NCBI RefSeq assembly: GCF_001685355.1
Contig: NZ_CP016438.1
Location: 2,542,001 to 2,606,000 of the forward strand
DNA: 64,000 nt
Direction: 5' to 3'
Source: Streptomyces lincolnensis
Lineage (GTDB): Bacteria > Actinomycetota > Actinomycetes > Streptomycetales > Streptomycetaceae
Below, piece by piece: positions 58,471 through 64,000 of this stretch. The number at the start of each line of letters is the position of its first letter. Positions within the stretch are counted from its first letter, which is position 1. The notes beneath the pieces are model-generated. The model was not told the DNA's origin and ran no database searches. It saw nothing but the letters and a program-made list of their open reading frames with translations. The translations under genes were made by a program, and so were the position numbers.

Positions 58471-59841
58471 ATGCGAACCCAGAGCCGACGACGGCCCCCG
58501 CGAGCCACGCTCGCCATGGCCGCCGCAGGGACGCTGCTCGCCCCGCTGCTCTCCGGCTGCTGGGTCGGAGCGGGCGGGGCCGGAGCGGGCGGCAACTCGA
58601 TCAACGTCCTCATGGTCAACAACCCCCAGATGACGGAGCTCCAGAAGCTCGCCCCGCACTTCACGAAAGAGACGGGCATCAAGGTCAACTTCACCGTGCT
58701 GCCCGAGAACGACGTCCGCGACAAGATCAGCCAGGACTTCGCCAACCAGGCCGGCCAGTACGACGTGGCCACCCTGTCCAACTACGAGATCCCGATCTAC
58801 GCCCGCAACGGCTGGCTGCACGAGATGAACTCCTACGTCGCCAAGGACCCGGCCTACGACGAGCGGGACGTCCTCACACCGATGCGCGAGTCCCTGACCG
58901 GCGACGACGGCAAGCTCTACGGGCAGCCCTTCTACGGCGAGTCGTCCTTCCTGATGTACCGCAAGGACGTGCTCGCCAAGGAGGGCCTGACCATGCCCGC
59001 GCACCCCACCTGGACCCAGGTGGCCGACCTCGCGGCGAAGATGGACGGGGCCGAGCCCGGCATGAAGGGCATCTGTCTGCGCGGCCTGCCGGGCTGGGGC
59101 GAGGTGATGGCCCCCCTCACCACCGTCGTCAACACCTTCGGCGGCACCTGGTTCGACAAGGACTGGAAGGCCCGCCTGGACTCCCCCGAGTGGGAGAAGG
59201 CCGTGAAGTTCTACGTCGACCTGGTCCGTGAGCACGGCGAGTCCGGCGCCGCCCAGTCCGGCTTCGCCGAGTGCCTGAACAACATGACCCAGAGCAAGGT
59301 CGCCATGTGGTACGACGCCACCTCCGCGGCCGGTTCCCTGGAGGCGGCCAACTCCCCCGTCAAGGGCAAGCTGGGCTACGCCCCCGCCCCCGTGGAGGAG
59401 ACGAAGTCCTCCGGCTGGCTCTACACCTGGGCCTGGGGCATCCAGGACGCCTCCCGCAATCCCGACAAGGCCTGGAAGTTCGTCTCCTGGGCGTCCAGCA
59501 AGCGGTACGAGCAGCTGGTGGGCGACGAGATCGGCTGGTCCAACGTCCCCGCCGGCAAGCGCGCCTCGACGTACACGAACCCGGCGTACCGCAAGGAGGC
59601 CGCCGCCTTCCAGCAGATGACCAAGGAGGCCATCGAGGGCGCCCGCCCGAACGACCCCGGCGTGCAGCCGCGCCCCGCGCCCGGCATCCAGTTCGTCGGC
59701 ATCCCCGAGTTCACCGATCTCGGCACCAAGGTCTCCCAGGAGATCAGCGCGGCCATCGCCGGACGCCAGTCCGTCGACGCGGCCCTGAAGAAGTCCCAGC
59801 AGCTCGCCGAGCGGATCTCCGAGGAGTACGAGGGACGATGA
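58471..59841 (+). CDS. Polyol/sugar-binding lipoprotein of an ABC importer
   Basis: 456-residue family 1 solute-binding protein. Lipobox LLSGC with Cys30, then a Gly-rich tether. The mature part (INVLMVNNPQMTELQKLAPHFTKETGIKVNFTVLPENDVRDKISQDFANQAGQYDV) resembles SmoE-type mannitol/sorbitol-binding proteins. ATG 58471 follows AGGAG at 8 bp. It overlaps the first permease gene by 4 bp. A downstream sorbitol-dehydrogenase-like gene supports a polyol ligand; this is inference. Confidence 0.88.
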   Translation: MRTQSRRRPPRATLAMAAAGTLLAPLLSGCWVGAGGAGAGGNSINVLMVNNPQMTELQKLAPHFTKETGIKVNFTVLPENDVRDKISQDFANQAGQYDVATLSNYEIPIYARNGWLHEMNSYVAKDPAYDERDVLTPMRESLTGDDGKLYGQPFYGESSFLMYRKDVLAKEGLTMPAHPTWTQVADLAAKMDGAEPGMKGICLRGLPGWGEVMAPLTTVVNTFGGTWFDKDWKARLDSPEWEKAVKFYVDLVREHGESGAAQSGFAECLNNMTQSKVAMWYDATSAAGSLEAANSPVKGKLGYAPAPVEETKSSGWLYTWAWGIQDASRNPDKAWKFVSWASSKRYEQLVGDEIGWSNVPAGKRASTYTNPAYRKEAAAFQQMTKEAIEGARPNDPGVQPRPAPGIQFVGIPEFTDLGTKVSQEISAAIAGRQSVDAALKKSQQLAERISEEYEGR

Positions 59842-60776
59842 CCGCCACCACCACGGCCCCTGTGGCCGCCGCTCCCGTGCACACCGTGAAGCAGCCCTCC
59901 GCCCGGCTGCGCGCCTGGGCCACCCGCGCCCCGCTGCTGCCCGCCCTGATCTTCATGATCGTGGTCACCCAGCTCCCGTTCGTGGCCACGCTGGTGATCT
60001 CCTTCTTCGACTGGAACTCCCTCTACCCCGACGCCCGCCGCTTCACCGGCATCGACAACTACCAGCAGGTGCTGACCGACGCCGACCTGCGCCAGTCGGT
60101 GTGGACGACGATCCTGCTGACCGTCGCGGTGGTCGTCGTCAGCCTGGTCCTGGGACTCGTCCTGGCCCTGCTGCTGGACCGCAGGTTCAAGGGCCGGGGC
60201 GTGGTCCGCACCCTGCTGATCGCCCCGTTCCTGGTGGTGCCGGTGGCGGCCGCCCTGCTCTGGAAGCATGTGCTCTACAACCCCGAATACGGCCTGCTCA
60301 ACGGGTTGTTGCACTATGTGGGCGGTCCCCAGCCGGACTGGATCTCCAACACCCCGCTGCTCGCGGTCGAAGCCTCGCTGGTCTGGCAGTGGACGCCGTT
60401 CATGATGCTGATCCTGCTGGCGGGCCTCCAGAGCCGCGACCAGCAGCAGATGGAGGCGGCCCGGGTGGACGGCGCGAGCGACTGGCAGATCTTCCGCTAT
60501 CTGACCCTCCCGCACCTGCGCCGCTACCTGGAGCTGGGCGCCCTGCTGGGCTCGATCTACATCGTCCAGAACTTCGACGCGGTCTTCACGATCACGTCCG
60601 GCGGCCTGGGCACCGCCAACCTCCCCTACACCGTCTACCAGAGCTTCTACCAGGCCCACGAGAACGGCCTCGCCTCGGCCGCGGGCGTCCTGGTGGTCAT
60701 CGGCTCGATCATCATCGCGACCTTCGCCCTGCGCGTGGTGTCGTCCCTGTTCCGCGAGGAGGTGGGCCGGGCATGA
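59838..60776 (+). CDS. Polyol-type ABC permease, MalF-like
   Basis: 312 residues with six membrane segments. The EAA loop is QQMEAARVDGASDWQIFRYLTLPHLRRY. The C-terminal region (VFTITSGGLGTANLPYTVYQSFYQAHENGLASAAGV) is like the polyol transporter SmoF. Starts in the ATGA overlap with the lipoprotein gene and ends in an ATGA overlap with the next permease. Confidence 0.9.
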   Translation: MTATTTAPVAAAPVHTVKQPSARLRAWATRAPLLPALIFMIVVTQLPFVATLVISFFDWNSLYPDARRFTGIDNYQQVLTDADLRQSVWTTILLTVAVVVVSLVLGLVLALLLDRRFKGRGVVRTLLIAPFLVVPVAAALLWKHVLYNPEYGLLNGLLHYVGGPQPDWISNTPLLAVEASLVWQWTPFMMLILLAGLQSRDQQQMEAARVDGASDWQIFRYLTLPHLRRYLELGALLGSIYIVQNFDAVFTITSGGLGTANLPYTVYQSFYQAHENGLASAAGVLVVIGSIIIATFALRVVSSLFREEVGRA

Positions 60777-61624
60777 GCAGTATCGCCGTACGACGTCGCA
60801 GTGGCCGCGGGAAGGGCGCCGGCCTCGGTCTGGTGGCCTGGCTGCTGGGGATCGTCTTCTTCCTGCCGATCGCGTGGATGGCCCTGACGTCCTTCCACTC
60901 GGAGTCGGACGCGGCCACCAACCCGCCGTCCTTCGGGGCCGCCCTCACCCTGGACGGCTACCGCGAGTTCTTCGGCACGGGCGGCGGCGCGAGCCCCTGG
61001 CCCGCACTGATCAACTCGACGGTGGCGTCAGGGGTGTCGACGCTGTTCGTCCTGCTGCTGGCCCTGCCCGCGGCGTACGCGCTCTCCATCCGGCCGGTGA
61101 AGAAGTGGACGGACGTCCTGTTCTTCTTCCTGTCGACGAAGATGCTGCCGGTGGTGGCGGGCCTGCTGCCGATCTACCTGTTCGCCAAGAACGCCGGGAT
61201 GCTCGACAACATCTGGCTGCTGGTCATCCTCTACACCTCCATGAACCTGCCGATCGCGGTGTGGATGATGCAGTCCTTCCTCGCCGAGGTCCCGGTCGCG
61301 ATCATCGAGGCGGCCCGGGTGGACGGCGCGCGGCTGCCGACGATCCTGGCGCGCGTGGTGGCCCCGATCGCGCTGCCGGGCATCGCGGCGACGGCGTTGA
61401 TCTGCTTCATCTTCAGCTGGAACGAGCTGTTGTTCGCCCGTGTCCTGACGGGCGTCGTCGCCGAGACCGCCCCGGTGTTCCTGACCGGCTTCATCACCAG
61501 CCAGGGCCTGTTCCTGGCGAAGGTGTGCGCCGCGTCGCTCGTCATCTCCCTGCCGGTGCTCGCCGCGGGGTTCGCCGCCCAGGACAAGCTGGTCCAGGGC
61601 CTGTCGTTGGGAGCCGTGAAATGA
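60773..61624 (+). CDS. Polyol-type ABC permease, MalG-like
   Basis: 283 residues, six membrane segments. The EAA loop is VPVAIIEAARVDGARLPTILARVVAPIALPG, and the start has the common FLPIAWMALTSFHSESDA segment. It ends in GLSLGAVK, with the stop overlapping the dehydrogenase start (ATGA). As in the other importer, no ATPase gene is present, so the shared MsiK-type ATPase is expected. Confidence 0.9.
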   Translation: MSSIAVRRRSGRGKGAGLGLVAWLLGIVFFLPIAWMALTSFHSESDAATNPPSFGAALTLDGYREFFGTGGGASPWPALINSTVASGVSTLFVLLLALPAAYALSIRPVKKWTDVLFFFLSTKMLPVVAGLLPIYLFAKNAGMLDNIWLLVILYTSMNLPIAVWMMQSFLAEVPVAIIEAARVDGARLPTILARVVAPIALPGIAATALICFIFSWNELLFARVLTGVVAETAPVFLTGFITSQGLFLAKVCAASLVISLPVLAAGFAAQDKLVQGLSLGAVK

Positions 61625-62610
61625 AGGCCGCCGTCATCGAGTCCGTGGGCCGTGCCGTCGTCACCGAGGTCCCGGACCCGACGCCCGGCCCCCGCGAGGT
61701 CGTCGTCGAGGTCGCCGCCTGCGGCCTGTGCGGCACCGATCTGCACATCCTCCAGGGCGAGTTCGCGCCCAAGCTGCCCATCGTGCCCGGGCACGAGTTC
61801 GCGGGCGAGGTCGTCGGGGTGGGCACGCAGGTCACCGAGCTCGCGGTCGGCGACCGGGTGGCGGTCGACCCGTCCCTGTACTGCTACGAGTGCCGGTACT
61901 GCCGTACGGGCCACAACAACCTCTGTGAGCGGTGGGCCGCGATCGGCGTGACGACCGCGGGCGGCGCGGCCCGGTACGCGCTGGCGCCGGTGGCGAACTG
62001 CGTGAAGCTCCCGGAGCACGTCCGCACCCAGGACGCGGCCCTGGTGGAGCCCCTGTCGTGCGCGGTGCGCGGCTACGACGTCCTGAACTCCCGCCTCGGC
62101 GCGCACGTCCTGATCTACGGCTCCGGCACCATGGGCCTGATGATGCTGGAGCTCGCCAAGCGGACGGGCGCCTCCAGTGTCGACGTGGTGGACCTGAACC
62201 CGGCACGGCTGGAGACGGCCGTACGGCTCGGCGTGTCCGGATCGGCGGCGAACCCGGACGAGCTGGACCGGCCACAGGGCTGGGACGTGGTCGTCGACGC
62301 CACGGGCAACGCCGCCGCCATCCAGGACGGCCTGGACCGTGTCGCGAAGGCCGGCACCTTCCTCCAGTTCGGCGTCGCCGACTACGCGACCCGCGTGACG
62401 ATCGACCCGTACCGCATCTACAACCAGGAGATCACGATCACCGGCTCCATGGCCGTGCTCCACAGCTTCGAACGCGCGGCGGAGCTGTTCGCGAACGGGG
62501 TCCTCGACCCGGACGTCTTCATCAGCGACCGCATCCCGCTGGAGCGGTACCCGCAGGCGCTGGAGCAGTTCGCGTCGGGGGTGGGGCGGAAGATCGTGGT
62601 GGTGCCGTAG
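61621..62610 (+). CDS. Zinc-dependent alcohol dehydrogenase, sorbitol/iditol dehydrogenase-like
   Basis: 329-residue medium-chain dehydrogenase. Catalytic zinc ligands Cys37 (CGLCGTD) and His58-Glu59 (PGHEFAG); structural zinc cysteines 88, 91, 94 and 102 (CYECRYCRTGHNNLC). The Rossmann loop is in VLIYGSGTMGLMMLELAKRTG. It is translationally coupled to the importer genes and would oxidise the imported polyol to a ketose. The exact polyol is not known. An 18-bp terminator follows. Confidence 0.88.
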   Translation: MKAAVIESVGRAVVTEVPDPTPGPREVVVEVAACGLCGTDLHILQGEFAPKLPIVPGHEFAGEVVGVGTQVTELAVGDRVAVDPSLYCYECRYCRTGHNNLCERWAAIGVTTAGGAARYALAPVANCVKLPEHVRTQDAALVEPLSCAVRGYDVLNSRLGAHVLIYGSGTMGLMMLELAKRTGASSVDVVDLNPARLETAVRLGVSGSAANPDELDRPQGWDVVVDATGNAAAIQDGLDRVAKAGTFLQFGVADYATRVTIDPYRIYNQEITITGSMAVLHSFERAAELFANGVLDPDVFISDRIPLERYPQALEQFASGVGRKIVVVP

Positions 62611-62630
62611 CGGTTCCGGGCCCCTCTCCT

Positions 62631-62670
62631 CACGGGCCGGACGGGCTGGTGTCAGCCCGTCCGGCCCGTG
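62631..62670 (+). terminator. Perfect 18-bp terminator stem
   Basis: Arms 62631-62648 and 62653-62670 are perfectly complementary around a 4-nt loop (GTGT). It is 21 bp past the dehydrogenase stop and closes the polyol operon. Confidence 0.85.
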
Positions 62671-62740
62671 GCGAACAGCCGGGTCCGTCGATTGGCCCTC
62701 GGTAAGGGAACGGTAAAGCGGGCTCACTCGTTCACCCCGC

Positions 62741-63979
62741 ATGACAGCTATGACCCCCGGCTCGAACATCCCCCTCTCCGCCGCCCGCGTGACGGTGGAC
62801 GTCGCCGCGCCCGTGCGGCTCGACGTATCGGGCCTGCTGCTCACCGCCGACGGCAAGGTGCGCTCCGACGACGACTTCATCTTCTACAACCAGCCGACGG
62901 GCCCGGGCGTGACGTACCGCTCGGGCGGCGGCGCGGCCCCTGACGCGATCACCGTCGACACGTCCGCCGTACCCCCCGGCATCGAGAAGATCGTCGTCAC
63001 CGCCAGCCCGGACGCCGCGGGCCAGACCTTCCAGGGCGTCGAACCCACGGCCACGATCCGCAACGCGGACGACAACAGCGTCCTGGCCACGTTCACGCCC
63101 CCGCAGCTCGGCAGCGAGACGGCCCTGGTGATCGTCGAGGTCTACCTGCGCAACGGCGCCTGGAAGGCCCGCGCGGTCGGCCAGGGCTACGCCAACGGCC
63201 TGGCCGGCATCGCCACCGACTTCGGCGTCACGGTCGAGGAACCGGCTCCGGCGCCCGTCGCCCAGCCGGTCGCCCCGCCCCCGCCGCCGCCCGCCATGCA
63301 GCCCCCGGCCACCCCGCCCGCCCCGCCGATGGACCCGCGCCTGGCCGCGCCCCCGGCCCCCGCCGCTCCCCCGGCGCCGGCCGCCCCGGCCCCCGGAGCC
63401 GGGAAGATCAACCTCGACAAGGGCCGGGTCAGCCTCCAGAAGAACCAGACCGTCTCCCTGGTCAAGGGCGGCCGCCCGCTGCTCTCCCAGGTCAAGATGG
63501 GCCTCGGCTGGGAGCCGGCGTACCGCGGCAAGGACATCGACCTCGACGCCTCGGTCATCGCCTACGGCCCGCAGCGCAACCACATCGACAGCTGCTACTT
63601 CGGCAAGCTGTCCATCGTCAACGGAGCGATCAAGCACTCCGGCGACAACCTCACCGGCGAGGGCGGCGGCGACGACGAGGTGATCGTCGTGGACCTCGGG
63701 CGGCTGCCCCAGGACGTCACCGGACTGGTCTTCACGGTGAACTCCTTCTCCGGCCAGAAGTTCACCGAGGTCGCCAAGGCCTACTGCCGCCTCATCGACG
63801 CGGCCACCGGCGAGGAGCTGGTCCGCTTCGACCTCACCAACGCCGAAGCGCAGACCGGCGTGATGATGGCCAAGCTGATCAAGCAGTTCACCGGCGAGTG
63901 GGATATGACGGCGATGGGCGACTTCGTGAAGGCCCGCACCGTACGGAACATGGTGAAGCCGGCCGCGCAGGCACTGTAG
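62741..63979 (+). CDS. TerD-family protein with two TerD-like domains
   Basis: 412 residues, cytoplasmic. The N-terminal TerD domain (about 1-165, with KVRSDDDFIFYNQPTGPGVTYR and IEKIVVTASPDAAGQTF) and a C-terminal one (about 228-405, with VKMGLGWEPAYRGKDIDLDASVIAY and SGDNLTGEGGGDDEVIVVDLGRLP) are joined by a Pro/Ala-rich linker. TerD domains bind calcium via the DDxxF and DLD clusters. The family is linked to tellurite resistance and stress or differentiation in Streptomyces. ATG 62741 or 62750 could be the start; no clear ribosome site is seen. Confidence 0.87.
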   Translation: MTAMTPGSNIPLSAARVTVDVAAPVRLDVSGLLLTADGKVRSDDDFIFYNQPTGPGVTYRSGGGAAPDAITVDTSAVPPGIEKIVVTASPDAAGQTFQGVEPTATIRNADDNSVLATFTPPQLGSETALVIVEVYLRNGAWKARAVGQGYANGLAGIATDFGVTVEEPAPAPVAQPVAPPPPPPAMQPPATPPAPPMDPRLAAPPAPAAPPAPAAPAPGAGKINLDKGRVSLQKNQTVSLVKGGRPLLSQVKMGLGWEPAYRGKDIDLDASVIAYGPQRNHIDSCYFGKLSIVNGAIKHSGDNLTGEGGGDDEVIVVDLGRLPQDVTGLVFTVNSFSGQKFTEVAKAYCRLIDAATGEELVRFDLTNAEAQTGVMMAKLIKQFTGEWDMTAMGDFVKARTVRNMVKPAAQAL

Positions 63980-64000
63980 GGGAAGGGGCTGGCGGTGGCC

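Overview
The window is very GC-rich and almost entirely coding, with strong third-position GC bias, ATGA and GTGA start/stop overlaps, rare TTA codons, an ectABCD cluster and mycothiol-type enzyme folds. This fits a chromosomal piece of a Streptomyces or close relative; the species cannot be told from the sequence. I saw no tRNA, rRNA, CRISPR array, insertion sequence or prophage gene. All family names come from reading motifs by eye, without database searches.

Layout. 1-2800: end of a polar amino-acid ABC importer (permease cut by the window edge, lipoprotein binding protein) and a class V aminotransferase. 3141-6325: ectABCD, the complete ectoine/5-hydroxyectoine pathway. 6387-13426: housekeeping and regulatory genes: an ECF sigma factor with a zinc anti-sigma/maleylpyruvate-isomerase-fold fusion, a PLP enzyme, a DsbA-like protein, a GlxA-type AraC regulator divergent from a DHA2 exporter, and a DUF1349 protein. 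13532-15956: alpha-ketoglutaric semialdehyde dehydrogenase divergent from an IclR regulator. 15960-23094: GNAT, a NarL-type two-component pair, a penicillin-binding transpeptidase, an AzgA-like purine permease, and an ECF sigma factor with a membrane partner.

23178-47060 is the core: a pectin-degradation locus. It holds pectate lyases of PL3, PL9 (two) and PL1 (three, plus one fused to a CE8 domain), two further CE8 pectin methylesterases, a rhamnogalacturonan acetylesterase (CE12-like), a secreted alpha/beta-hydrolase esterase, two GH43-type genes (one with two propellers), a Gfo/Idh/MocA oxidoreductase, a PmoA-like protein, and a CUT1 sugar importer (one binding protein, two permeases, no ATPase). 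An acid phosphatase sits among them.

47242-57303 holds sugar-acid catabolism: a GntR-DapA family-IlvD/Edd operon (probable pentonate oxidation), then further on 5-dehydro-4-deoxyglucarate dehydratase with an uncharacterised TIM-barrel-like protein, divergent from uronate dehydrogenase. With the semialdehyde dehydrogenase at 13.5 kb these outline secreted depolymerisation of pectin, import, and oxidation of uronates and pentonates to 2-oxoglutarate. No canonical galactarate dehydratase or lactonase is visible. 57623-62610: DeoR regulator, polyol-type ABC importer and zinc alcohol dehydrogenase in one operon. 62741-63979: a two-domain TerD protein.

TTA codons, which in Streptomyces need the bldA tRNA, occur in frame in four genes: the first ECF sigma factor, the semialdehyde dehydrogenase, the PL3 lyase and the PL1-CE8 fusion. 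Non-coding structure worth attention: a GC-rich element in five copies, each 14-98 bp after a stop codon; a 109-nt stem-loop at 10181-10289; three imperfect 162-nt repeats near 51.6-52.0 kb; and a duplicated gene junction that creates an 86-codon coupled ORF at 44975-45235.
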